NCBI GenBank assembly: GCA_001931905.2
Contig: MSJI02000862.1
Span: forward strand, 35,047-99,046
Direction of reading: 5' to 3'
Source: Cladosporium sp. IMV 00045
Taxonomy: Eukaryota; Ascomycota; Dothideomycetes; Cladosporiales; Cladosporiaceae
Length of the DNA stretch: 64,000 nucleotides
The notes beneath the pieces were generated by a model, which saw only the letters and a list, made by a program, of their open reading frames with translations, was not told the origin of the DNA and did not search any database. Of this stretch, positions 50,729 to 61,841 are shown piece after piece. Made by a program: the position numbers and the translations under genes. Position 1 is the first letter of the stretch. Each line of letters starts with the position of its first letter.

Positions 50729-53700
50729 TCAGTCCTCGTCCTGGTAAGAAATCTTCCTCATCTCACCCAAACGATGACGGGCGGACGACAGCGCGTTTTC
50801 GAGTTGAAGGATCTCGACCTGTTGTGAAGAAAACAAAAAGCGTCAGCAATGCCATCTCCCCAAAATCCCAAAGAATCACGCATAATTTCCATAAAACTCA
50901 CCTGTTGCTCCATCTGTCGGACCTTGAAGTCATGCCCGGAAAGCTTCGAGTAATCCACATCCTCGCCGTCGTCCTTATTCCTACTCTCGATGATAGCCTG
51001 TACTTGCTTGACCAAAGCCCTACAAGCTCCCGTGACGGCCTTGCTGGCGTCCTCCAGCTTCTCCTGCGTCTTGCTCATGAAGCTTGCCTTAACCCTGGAC
51101 GCAGCCACAAGCTGTGCGGTAGAAGCGGCAACATCGTTAGAAGCAACGATAAGCTGCTCCGGCGAGTTGCGGCCAGAGATGACGCCGTCGGCGGTCTCGA
51201 TGAGCATGTTGGTGGAGCGCGCGACGGCTTTGGCCGCGGAGATGAGACCCTCCGTCCACCGGTTGTTTTTCTTGTAGAATTGCGATTTGCTCATGCTGCT
51301 GCCGCGGCCTTGCTGGACGATTTCCTGCTGGGATGAGGCGGCGGATTTGATGAGGCGGGCGATGGCGTTGGTGACCGCGATGGCCGCTTCGAGGATGGAG
51401 TCGTGGATCTTCAGCTCGTAGGTGCTGTATTGGTCGCGCGGCTTGTTCATCAGTTTGGTGAGGCGCTCAGTCGCGTCTTCGATGGCTTTGGCGGCATTGG
51501 TCATTTCGCGGTCGACGAGCTCGCCCAGGTCGCCGCTTTGGTTGGTTACCTTGGTCTTGGGCGCGAAGGCGTCGGCGAGCTTGGAGAGGTTGTTCAGTGC
51601 GACTTGGACGTCGTTGTTCTTGTTGATCACCACGTCGGTCTTTTGCAGGTCCTCGAGCCCGTCGAGGCGGTATGACATGATGCCGCGGAAGAAGTCGACC
51701 GAGGACGAGGCACTTTTACGTGCGGCGTTGATGATCTGGTCACCCTTCTTGTCGTCAGATGCGAAGCGTGTCAAACCCTTCGTGTTCGACAGAACGTCGG
51801 CAATGGCATTCGAGAAAGTGTGCACTGTCCTGATGACTTCCGCGTGCGTCGAGTTGGGTCCATCAGCGATGAAGTTGTTGAAAGCAGTGCTGAACTCCAT
51901 AGCGCTCGACTGAGCCTTCTCAATCTGAGACAGTACGTACGGGCCGCTAGCACTCTGGTTACCAGCCTGCATGCTGCTGTCGAGCTCGTAGAGCGCATCA
52001 TCAACACGCTGCACGCCAGACTGCAGAACGGAGTCGATGATGTCGTTGATCTTACGGAGGTTGTCCAGAAGCATCACGTCGATCTGCTCGTCCATGGCCT
52101 TGTCCGTGTCGCCGCCACCCTGGCGAAGCTCGTTGAGCTCGATCAGAGTCTGATCCATGCCCTGCTTGTAGATCTCAAGCTCCTCCTCCTTATCGCGCAG
52201 CTGGCGCTCGAGGTCAGAGGAGCCCTCGCCGAGCTTCATGTGCACGTCGTCCAAAGCGCGGGTTTTGTTGCGCAACGCCTCTTCCAAGTCCGCAATCTCG
52301 CGGTTGTGTCTTGAAAGCATAGCGCTAAGCTCCGATCCCTTGCCTCTCTCGGAATTGTCGGCACGGTCGATGGCCATCCTCAATTCTCGCTTCAGCTTCT
52401 CAACCTCGTCCTTGTGGCCGCCGCTCGTGCGGTCCTTGTCGTGCAATGCGCGATCACGTTCGCGGATCATGTCCGCCAACTCCAGGTTCTTGGTCTTGAG
52501 CTCGCGCTCCAACTTCTCACGCTTGTCGATGGCCTCCTGCGCACTGGCAGCCTTCAACTGCACGCCCTTGAACTTCTGCAGCAACTCAAGGTGCTCATGG
52601 CGAAGCTGGCTGTACAATTTGGCGAGAGCCTCGTACTTTGTCCGCCAGGTGTTTACCTGCTCTTGCAAAGCCCGGATCTGATCGTCTTTGCTGCTAGTCT
52701 GTTGCTGGAAGTTGGCGTTCAATTGTCCAAGCTCCTGCTCCAGGGCCTTCATCCTGCGGTCATATTGCTCAAGCATCAACTGGTCGCGCTCGTACTGAGC
52801 TCTCGCGTTGAGGTTCTCCTGCTCGAGCTCCGCCATGCGTCCCTGCGTTTGCTCAGCGTACTGCTGGCGCTGCAGCTGCTCGAGCTGAAGTCTCTGCTGC
52901 TCTGCTTGCAAACGCTGCTGTTCCTCAAAGTCCCGCTGGGCCTGCATGGCCTGCTGCTGCTGGTTCCTCTGAGCCTCTTCCCATTGTGCCTGTAGGCGCG
53001 CCTGTTCTGCTGCAAACTCATCTTGTGCTCTTTGCTGCTCGTTCTTCCAGAACTCATTGATCGGTTCGGGGTCGGTCGACTGTTGCGGCGGTGGGGTATC
53101 TCTGGGCTTCGTGGCCGCCTCGTTCTTGGGTCGTGCTGGCAGGGCAGGCGCTGACTCGTCTTCGCTGAGCAAGCTAGGCGGGTCTTGAGGCAGCTTCGGA
53201 ACGGTAATCAGGGAAGTGAGGTATCGCAGGTTGGAGCACTCGTAGTAGAAGCGCACGAGGCGGTAGTGCTGCGCATCGTATCTTCCTCTCAGGGGCGACA
53301 ACGCCTCATCGTCTCCCAGAGTAGTGTGCATTGCGCGCAGCATGCTCGTCACAAACTTGTAGATTCCATAGCTCTCCTGAACCAGGGGCACGAGCGCCGA
53401 AATCCTGCACTCGTTGTTCGCGCCGCTCCGGAAGTGCGAGAAGATCAATTTCTGGAAGCTGTCGATCTGGTCCTGCAGGTTCATGAGGTCGCTGATGGTC
53501 TCGTAGCCCTCGTTGGGGTCGTTGATGCTCTTGAGCGAAATGTACTCCTCGTACTCGAAGGTGCCGTTGAACTCCGGGTGGTTGCGGTGGAAGTTCAGCT
53601 TCGAGACGAGGTAGAAGATGTACTCCTGGATCATGGGCGCGTAGCCCTTCATGCCGTCGCCGAGTCCGCCGGCGGAGCCGCGCATCAGGCTCTCGAGCCA

Positions 53701-53997
53701 GCTCACGTTGGCCTGCGCCTCCTTCAGCGCAACCGGGTGTCCTTCCTGCAGCACCTTGTGCACCGTGATGAGGGCCTTGAAGGTCTGCACCTCGTCGGCC
53801 TGGATGGGCTGGACCTTCATGCCGCTCCAGAAGGACTGGCTGGACTTGTGGTCCCAGGTGTAGACAATGCATGCGCGGACATGCTTGCGTTTGGGAGCGG
53901 TCTCGTCAATGGAAGTGGCCTTGCGGATGTTGGTGGAGAGTTCCGTTTCAGACTTGCTGAGGTCGACATTGCGCGTCGCGTTGTATGCGAGCGCCAT
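50729..53997 (-). CDS. SLA2: Endocytic adaptor SLA2 (Hip1R homologue)
   Basis: Exons 53997-50902 and 50818-50729 give about 1061 aa. Intron donor GTGAGT and acceptor AACAG are in phase. Splicing yields the conserved tail (VEILQLENALSSARHRLGEMRK) instead of the read-through sequence. Domains: ANTH (about 1-275; KRKHVRACIVYTWDHKSSQ, VHKVLQEGHPVALKEAQ), a long Gln/Glu-rich coiled coil (about 310-640) and the C-terminal I/LWEQ talin-like actin-binding domain (about 790-1060). Sla2 links clathrin-coated membrane to actin and is needed for endocytosis and hyphal polarity. The antisense frames on plus are shadows of the coiled coil. Confidence 0.96.
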
Positions 53998-54634
53998 GGT
54001 GGTCGAGGCTCCTTGGGAGTGTTGGTCGGTTGGGCGTGGGCAGTATTACTGTGACGTTGGCGGTGGTGGATGTAGTGATGATGGCGTGGCCAAGCCAGTA
54101 AGCAGTGCCCAATGGTTGCCGTGCTGGCCTTTGAGGCACTGGACGAATGCGATTGATGTTGCTTCCCAAGCAAGTATATACCTCTCTCAAGTGAAGAGTT
54201 GGTATGTAACAATTAATAAAAGAGGAAACACATGGACAAGAAAGCTGCCGCCTCCTCGAAGCTTCGTCTTCAGGTGGCTGACGACTGGGGCGCAGAGCGG
54301 GCGACCACGCAACTCCAACTCCAACATCCATCCGCTTGTCTTTCTCCACATCTGCCCGACGGGCCTTCGTCACTGTGGTCCGTGACGACTTTGTAGTGTA
54401 TGTGCATCCACTTCACTTGTGGAAAGCAACAGTAAAGTATTGCAAAAATCAATTGTGTACAAGACACCAACAAACTAAAATAGGTAGGCTCAACAGGATT
54501 CACGGCGTATGGGAAGACAGAAGCTGCTGTCACATAAACAGTTCCAGCACTAGTAACAACAATTCATCTAACATACAATACCCAAGCCAGTTTATCACCA
54601 CGAATCCTAGAAGTACCACAAGCAATCAACCCAA
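53998..54634. other. Intergenic upstream of SLA2
   Basis: Holds the SLA2 promoter and the 3' end of the minus-strand acidic gene. The plus frame 54336-55055 is a shadow of that acidic coding sequence. Confidence 0.45.
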
Positions 54635-56969
54635 TCACTCCAAAGACTTCTCCAAGCTACCCAACAAGTCCTCTTCACCCTTCTTTTCAGTCTTGGCTGG
54701 CGTCTCTTCCTTTTCTTTTGCAGGCTCTTCGGCCTCGGGTTCTTCAACCTCCGGCTCGGGAGCCTTATCACTCTCCGTAGCCGGCGCGGCGGCGTCCTTT
54801 TCTGAAGGTTCGTCTGCTCCCGCAGTCTCTGCAGGCGGCTGTTCGCTTTCGACATCATTGACAGGTGGCGCTTGTGCGGCTTCTTCTTTCTCGGGTTCTG
54901 GTGCTTCAGCAGCCTGTTCTTCTTCCACCTGCGGCGCCGTTGGTTCAGAGGCGGTCTCGGGAACGGGTTCCTCAGAAGCAGGTTTCTCAGCAGCAGACTC
55001 TTGGGCTGGTTCCTCTGCTGCAGCCTCTACGACGGGCTCGGGCGCAGATTCTTGAACAGGCTCCTCAACAGACGGCGCCGGCGCAGGTTCGCTCTCGGCT
55101 GGCTCGCTTGGCGCAGTCTCCGTGGGAAGAGGCTCGTTGGGAACAGTTTCTTCAGCAGGAGTTTCTTCAACGACGGGTTCTGAGACTGCAGCAGCTTCTC
55201 CTTCAGGCTTCTGCAGCTCCTCCCGCACTTCTGACTTCTCGGGCGACTTTTTATCGGAGATTTCCACCTCTGCCGATTCTACTTTGGTCTCGGTCTGTAG
55301 TTCTGGCTCATCAGCTGGCCGGTCCTGCATTTCCACCTCCACATCTTGTTGCGGCTTTTCAGGAGATTTCTCGCGATCTGCAGCTTCTGCAGCTTCTGTC
55401 AGAGATTCTGTTGCAGGGGCTTCGACTGGAGCAGCAGGCGGTTGCTCTGTCTCGTCCGCAGGCATATCCTGCATTTCGACATCAGCGTCGGGCTGCGTCT
55501 CGTTTGCGGGAGCTGGTTCTTGCGCGCTTTCAGGTCGCGGTGTGTTTCCAGTCGGCGTCGGCGCTTTGGGTGTAAGTGCTTTGGGCGTGGGTTCTTTGGA
55601 CGTATGCTCGACATCCATAGGCGTAGACTCCACAACCGGGGGCTCAGCAGATGGCTTCTTCGCAGGCGTGTTCGCGAGCTCGGCGTCATTTTGTTGAATC
55701 TCGCCATCTTCCCTGTCATCGTCATCGTCATCGTCGTCCCCATCATCTCCCTCGTCGTCGTCATCATCATCGCCCTCGCCCTCGCCCTCGCCCTGCTCTC
55801 CATTCTCATTCGCCAGCCTCGCCGCCTCTTCCATAGACACATCCTTGCCCGCGTCCTCGCCCTTCGCGACATGCTTGACCGTCTGGCCGGGCTGAGGTAC
55901 AATCTTCGTCGCGTTTGGTACAATAGTAGTGTACGTGCTGCCATCGGGATTCGTGAAAGTAACCCTCTTCTTGCCCCTGCCTGGCCCGCCCTTCTTCTTC
56001 TGCGGAGGCCTATTACGCCTGGAAGAAGCGACGGGGTTTGCAGGGACAAGATTAATCAGACCTTCATCGTTCGCGGTGCCGAGCCCTTCAATCGTCGTGC
56101 CGGGCTCCAGCCGCGTGGCCTGCATTTGCGACTCGGCGGGCAACTCATTCTCGAGCACCTGCCCTTCCAGCGCGACAACTTCGTAGATCACGCTGTCTCC
56201 CGTCGCAGGGTCGAGCACTTTCTGCACGCGAGTCTTGCGCTTGGCGATCTGAGGGATGCCGGCGGTTGAGATTTCCGTCGGACCTCCGTGGTAGAAGTTG
56301 GGCAAGCCCTTTCGGCGCTTCGCAAGGAATTCCCAGTGAAGATGCTCCGGCACCAGAGCCGATTCGGGCACCTGTCGCCACTTCCTAGCCATGAAACCTT
56401 TTTCTTCGTGATGAATCGGTTTCGCTGAAAGCTCTTCGGCCAGGCCATCTTCCTCGCGAGCGGCGAATCCGTCCGCGTCAGGTTCTGCGTCTGGAGGGTT
56501 CTTGCGCTTGGTGCCGTATCTGCCGCTCCGGGCTATGCGCAGAAGTTGTTGCGTGTGCGGAAGCAGTAGCTGGAAGTTCTCGGGCATTGCTGGGTCCGCC
56601 CATTTGTCGTGTGCTTTCTCGATCTCGGCCTCAGTCGGTGGTGGCGCGAGGGAGATGCGGCTGGGCGCCGCGGACCATTGCTTCACTGGGAGACCTTCGA
56701 AGATGTCATTGTCGGCTTGAGTGCGACCAGATCGGCCTGAACGGCCTGGAGGTCGGTACTGCGCGATTGCATGTTAGTGACTTTGACACGTGTTTTGGGG
56801 GTTGCACGTCGCAATTGGTAGACGTGGTGGCCAGAAGCGCGCATATGCTTCACTTTGGAAATATGAAAGTGAGGGCTGCACATGAGCAAGTCCGCGCAAA
56901 AGCGACCATGTAAACAAAGCCAAACGAATGCGCCGGTGGATTATCGAGAGAATGACATACCGCAGCCAT
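54635..56969 (-). CDS. Large acidic nuclear-type protein, unknown
   Basis: Exon 1 is only 9 nt (56969-56961, MAA, donor GTATGT). Exon 2 is 56758-54635 (acceptor GCGCAG), for about 710 aa. The first about 270 residues look ordered: YRPPGRSGRSGRTQADNDIF, EGLPVKQWSAAPSRISLAP, RSGRYGTKRK, KWRQVPESALVPEHLHWEFLAKRRKGLP and ATGDSVIYEVVALEG. A basic patch with GPGRGKKRVTF resembles an AT-hook-like/nuclear localisation region. The rest is Glu/Pro/Ala-rich low complexity with acidic Asp runs. I do not recognise the family. Nuclear or chromatin function is a guess from composition. The gene is divergent from ISD11. Confidence 0.75.
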
Positions 56970-57457
56970 GGTCCCAGAGCGAAGGCGTTCAACAAGATTT
57001 CGTGTGGTTGAGCAGTGGAATGTATCGATCGCGAGCGCTCTAGCCTTCTATCCGCATACGAGCTCTATCATACAACACCCAGACAATCTCAATCGCGATG
57101 GGACGTAAGGAAAAAAAGATATATAATGATCCAATGTCAGTCCACCTAGAGACGCGCCTCGATCTGATGCGTGAAGTCGCGCCGAAGGCTGGGGCCGTGC
57201 GGACCCTCGGGACCGAACTGACAGATTTGTCGCCTCTGGGCTTTTGGTGACATCAAAGGCGAGAGAGAGTTCGCTTGTGTGCACATCTTCAAACGAGACA
57301 GCACACCAAACACCAACAACATCTCTACCTGCAAACCCATCCTCCGAAGCCAATCGTAAACACCAAACCTGTTACTGGATTTCTACACACGTCAACTACC
57401 ACAAGAACACCACGCCCTCCGACCAGGGCACACCCCATCGCCCACACACCACACACC
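56970..57457. promoter_or_regulatory. Divergent region acidic protein / ISD11
   Basis: 488 bases between the two starts. The ISD11 leader is CA-rich (about 57280-57457). No repeats or other genes were seen. Confidence 0.45.
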
Positions 57458-57976
57458 ATGTCCGCCTTCGAAGCCCGCTCGCTCTTCCGCTCTCTGCTGC
57501 GCCAGAGCAGACAGTTCGCCGCGTACAATTTCCGCGAATATGCCAAGAGGCGCACAAGAGACGCTTTCAGAGAGCACGTCGGCGAGTCCGATGCGCGCAA
57601 GACGCAGGAGTTGATGCAGAAGGGGTTGAAGGAGTTGCAGATTCTGAAGGTGGGTTTTGCCCTTGCTGTGGGAAGATGGAGGGAGATATAATGCAGGATG
57701 GACTTCTGATATTGTGCGGGAGAGTGGACTTGCGATAGGTGGCTTCAAGGGAGATTGAGAGGATTGATGTGCTGACTTTGATTGTGCGTGAGCAGAGACA
57801 AACGGTCGTATCGCAATTCTTCCAGCTCGACAGATTAGTGGTTGAGGGAGGCAAGACTGGAAAGCAGACCGGCAACCGTGGTGGTATTGTGAGGCAGACG
57901 GAGCACGGGTATGTCACATTTTGTTCGTTCTATCGGATGACGAGGAACAAGCTAACGATGTCGCAGCTGGGACTAA
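57458..57976 (+). CDS. ISD11: LYR-motif protein ISD11
   Basis: Exons 57458-57649, 57796-57908 and 57967-57976 give 104 aa. The last exon is only 10 nt and encodes the conserved ending TEHGWD. Donors GTGGGT and GTATGT, acceptors GCAG and CGCAG, phases agree. The LYR-family core is [32 protein letters not shown], followed by [18 protein letters not shown] and the C-terminal DRLVVEGG. Isd11 stabilises the cysteine desulfurase Nfs1 in the mitochondrial matrix with acyl-carrier protein and is essential for Fe-S cluster assembly. The intron positions make automatic prediction of the last exon error-prone. Confidence 0.93.
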
Positions 57977-58242
57977 ACTGGCGATTTTGATGACTATGTA
58001 TAATATGTTCTCGGGCGGCTTTTTATTCGATATCGCTTATATTGCGATGGACGTGAGGGATATAGCATTTGTAAAAGTAATGCTTGGTATGGTGATGGCA
58101 CAGCGGCTGGATCATCGGTAAAGGTGATTGAATTATACAACGCATGTTCAAGCGTCTCGTTCTAGCAATTGGAAAGAGCCGCCGTCAAAACGGCATAAAA
58201 TAAAATAAAAGGTGCCGACTCTCTCACACCCATTCTCCCGCA

Positions 58243-59139
58243 TCATCGCATATTCGCCAACCGGCTGGGATGTATGCCTTCCATGGCCTCAGCACCGCCC
58301 TGCGCAGCCGGCGCCTCCCCACCCTTTTGCTTGCCAGCCTTGCGATCTTCCCTCATCTTCTCCTTCCTCTCGAACTCAATCCTCCGCTCTCTCTGCTCCT
58401 CCAACCTCACATTCTTCACCCGAATCTTTTCCTTTCTGTTATCCTTGCCGCCACCTCCGCCAGCGGTGAGTTCCACATTGATCTTCCTGCCCGAGGGCTT
58501 CTTCGGCTTTCCTCGCCCAAAGCTCCTTGGCTGCTGTTCGGGTTCCTGGCCCTTCAGACCTTCGGGCGCTTCGGGGTCGAAATATGAGTGGTGATATAGC
58601 TTCAGAGCGGTTTTCATGCGGTCGTAGCCTTCGAACTCCAAGAAGGCGAAGCCTTTGCTCTTGTTGGTTTTAGGGTCGGTGCGGTGTCGCAGAGTGAAAG
58701 GTTGCAGGCTCTTGAAGTGTTCTTGCAGCGAGTCGTCTGTGGTGCTGTATGGGAGGTTGCCGACAAAGACGATAAAACGCTGGTTCGCGGGAGGTTGCTT
58801 CTCGCCGCCATCTTCTCCAGCAGTCTTTGCCTTGCGCTTCTTCTTGGGCGCAGGTGCTGTCGCTTGAGTCTCTTCCTGGTCGGCAGGCTGCTCCTGGTCT
58901 TGGTTTTGCGACCGCTTGCGCTTCTTCGACTCTGATGATTTCGCCTCTTTTCCTTCCGCCTCCGGCAATGCTATGAAGTCCTTTTGCAGCTCGTCTGCGC
59001 CATCTTCGTTTTCCTCAGATTTGCTCGGTTGGTCGACCTTTTTCTTTTTGTTCTGGAATTTGCTGGCACGCTCGGCATCACGCTGCGCGCGCTTCTCCTT
59101 TCTTGAGATTGTGGGTGCTCCCGCGACTTCTTCCGACAT
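58243..59139 (-). CDS. NOP6: Nucleolar RNA-binding protein, NOP6-like
   Basis: Single exon of 298 aa starting at MSEEVAGAPTIS (the longer frame from 59262 has a less likely start). The N-terminal half is Lys/Glu-rich with coiled-coil character and several basic nuclear localisation stretches (KKKK, KKRKRS, KKKRKAK). One RRM spans about residues 121-200, with RNP2 IVFVGNLPY and RNP1 KGFAFLEF. The C-terminal third is basic and ends GGAEAMEGIHPSRLANMR. This matches the Nop6-type factors that act in 40S ribosome biogenesis. The gene is divergent from the MFS transporter. Confidence 0.85.
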   Translation of the reverse strand: MSEEVAGAPTISRKEKRAQRDAERASKFQNKKKKVDQPSKSEENEDGADELQKDFIALPEAEGKEAKSSESKKRKRSQNQDQEQPADQEETQATAPAPKKKRKAKTAGEDGGEKQPPANQRFIVFVGNLPYSTTDDSLQEHFKSLQPFTLRHRTDPKTNKSKGFAFLEFEGYDRMKTALKLYHHSYFDPEAPEGLKGQEPEQQPRSFGRGKPKKPSGRKINVELTAGGGGGKDNRKEKIRVKNVRLEEQRERRIEFERKEKMREDRKAGKQKGGEAPAAQGGAEAMEGIHPSRLANMR

Positions 59140-59716
59140 TTTTGCTGGTATCGTTGTGTGGTAATTCTTTGTTCGCAAGACTTTGAAACCATTATTTTCG
59201 TCCAGATCCAGCCGAACCTGCTCTGCTTTAGCGCATCCTGGGGAAAGCGCGCGATTAGGCAAAAGTATTTGCTGCCTGATACTGTCAGGCTACTATTTAA
59301 GGCCTTCCAGGAATCTTCTTCAGCCTCGTCCCAACCGAGCTAACGACGACAACGGCGCTGCTGGATACGAAGTCAAATTTCCTGACCTCCATCGCCAAAC
59401 AATTGATGACTGCCTGCCTTAACTGACTAGAGGAGAGTCTGAGGCTTGTGGGTCAAAAGCATTGCCCAATTATTAGACTCAATACGCGATGGCGCAGCGT
59501 ACCTAGTCTTCACCAGGTCCCAGTATCTCGCTCTGTCCGGCCGTATTGCGCGACCAAAAGTGACTGTGGATTGTACGGCGCTCTAAGACACAGCCACTGT
59601 TTGTCACAGTGACAATTGGATGGCTCACTTCACCGGAGGCAAAGCACTACATATTGTCTCCTGACCACATCTTACGCGTTGGATCGATCAATCTATCCAA
59701 CTTTCCACCTTCGACA
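59140..59716. promoter_or_regulatory. Divergent region NOP6 / MFS transporter
   Basis: 577 bases between the two start codons. No gene or strong element was recognised. Confidence 0.45.
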
Positions 59717-61419
59717 ATGGCCAACAACTCGCATGATAAGAACAATATGCCTGCAAATGGCGCTGCGAACGAGAGTACGCCCCTTCTAAAATCGATTGTA
59801 AAGGTGGTCAATACCGAAAATCCTTCAAATTTCCCTCGAAATGGACATGCGACCGAACCACGACGATCATCGAAGTCGGCGTCACCCAATGGAATACCTA
59901 TCAAAGACGAAGAAAAGCCATTTCCATTCTGGCAAATCATCATCCTCTGCTACGCCAGCGTCGTCGAACCCGTAGCCTTCTTCATAATCTTCCCCTACAT
60001 CAACGAAATGGTCGAACGAATCGGCCACCAACTACCCGAAAACGTCGGATTCTGGACCGGCACGATCGAATCTCTCTTCTCGCTGGTCCAAATGCTGCTC
60101 ATTATCTTCTACGGTCGAATCGCAGATCGTCTGGGCAGGAAGCCGGTGTTAGTGTTCTCGCTCGCTGGCATAGCGGCTGCGTCGGCCCTGTTTGGTATGA
60201 GTGCGGCTCTGTGGCAAATGGTCGTGTTCAGATGTCTTGCGGGTCTTTTTGCTGGAAGTTCAGTCACTATTCGTGCGATGCTGAGTGAGAATTGCACAAA
60301 AGCTACGCAAGCGAAGGCGTTTGGCTGGTTCATGTTTGCGCGTAATCTAGGGATCTTCATAGGACCAGCTATTGGTGAGTGCAGGTGTTTGGTAATTCTC
60401 AAGTTGTCTTCGGTCCTGACGGTTTCTTAGGTGGAGCTCTTGCGGATCCTGCCGGACAATACAATGCCTTCAAGCACGTAAAGTTCTTTGAACAATACCC
60501 ATATGCCTTACCAGGTTTCGTTTCGGGCGCGTTCTGTCTCAGCACAGCAATCGTGAGCTTCATTTTCTTGGACGAGGTAACTTGCCCGCCTGCACAATTG
60601 CTCGAAGTCCAACTCCACTGACGGGCAATAACCCAGACTCTCCCAAGCGAAACGACCACAGAAGGATCCCAACAGCCCGAGATGACCACTTGGGAACTCC
60701 TCAAAGCCCCAGGTGTCGCGATGGTAATCTACATCTACAGCCATGTCATCCTGCAAGCACTCGCCTACACAGCCGGTAAGCATCTCCCTTCTCCCTCTCA
60801 CCAACCCTCACCCACTAACTCCTCTCACCCAGTAAACCCCGTAGCTCAATACACCCCCATCCACCTAGGCGGCTTCGGCTTCACGCCCAAACTAATCTCC
60901 CTCGCCCTCGCCCTCGCCGGCGCCAGTCAAGCCCTCTGGATGCTCCTCGGCTTCCCCTACCTGCAAAACCGCACGAGCACCGGCACCGTGCTGCGCGGCT
61001 GCTGCATGGTCTGGCCCGTGATGATGGCGTGCTGCCCCGTGCTCAACGAGCTGCTGCGCGCCGACCACCGCGCCGCATTCTGGACCCTCGGCGCCGTCTG
61101 CTGCTTCCTCGGCAGCGGCGTGGCCATGAGCTTCGCGTGCGTGCAGTTGTGTTTGAACGACATCGCGCCCGGGCCGAGTACGTTGGCGACGTTGAATGCG
61201 CTCGCGTTGACGGTTAATAGTGGGTTGAGGGCTGTGGCGCCGGTGGGCGTGACGAGTCTGTACGCTGTGGGGATTAAGGGGGGTTGGTTGCATGGGCATT
61301 TGGGATGGGGGTGTTTGGTTGTTATGGCCTTGTTGTTGAATGTTAGTGTGAGGTGGTTGCCGGAGAAGGCGGAGGGGGATTTGCATCATCGGGTGAAAGT
61401 GGATGATGAGGAGAGTTGA
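59717..61419 (+). CDS. MFS transporter (DHA1/ZIFL-type)
   Basis: Exons 59717-60374, 60431-60576, 60637-60775 and 60833-61419 give 509 aa. All phases agree. The third intron (57 nt, donor GTAAGC, acceptor CCCAG) is in frame. The N-terminus is a long hydrophilic cytosolic tail. Motif A GRIADRLGRKPVL (about 133) and the 12-helix pattern are typical of drug:H+ antiporters and the zinc-induced-facilitator-like group. The C-terminal half has an AGASQALWMLLGFPYL segment and GVTSLYAVGI. The substrate cannot be inferred. The tail (KVDDEES) is cytosolic. Confidence 0.9.
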
Positions 61420-61841
61420 GGGTTGAATGTCCCGGGGGATTTGGTTGGGTAATTAGATTTCATGTCTATGCTAATAATTGTACATGTGTTCAGCAGATGT
61501 GGCCTCCTGCTCCGGGAGATAACGATGCTGAGTGAGATGCGTGATGCCTCCGAATGATGATGTCCTCGTGCCAATGCCTCGTTGAAAACGTAAATGCTGA
61601 TTTTGAGTAGGAGAATTCCCTCCGAAGGGTTTGTCGCTGCGCCGTATGCGCATCAGTGTTGCTGACCTCCCTTGCAGATGTCTGTTTCGAGCGGATTACT
61701 GACTAGTCATCCGACAACAAGCGTCGTGGTCCCGAGTAGACTTGTATGCACACCATGCGATGCTTTCCGTAAGATGAATAGATCGGCTCAAGTCGGGCGT
61801 AGGATGCCTGGCCATTGCAGAAATGTGACCGATCAGCTAAC
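61420..61841. other. Convergent intergenic, no supported gene
   Basis: 422 bases between MFS and mitochondrial carrier stops, without coding character. Confidence 0.45.

Noticed and set aside
50990..53997. Several 150-290-codon plus-strand frames
   Set aside because: They are antisense shadows of the SLA2 coiled coil, open because of Gln/Glu-rich codons.
54600..56686. Ser/Gly/Ala-rich plus-strand frames (54336-55055, 55346-56269)
   Set aside because: Antisense shadows of the acidic low-complexity tail on minus.
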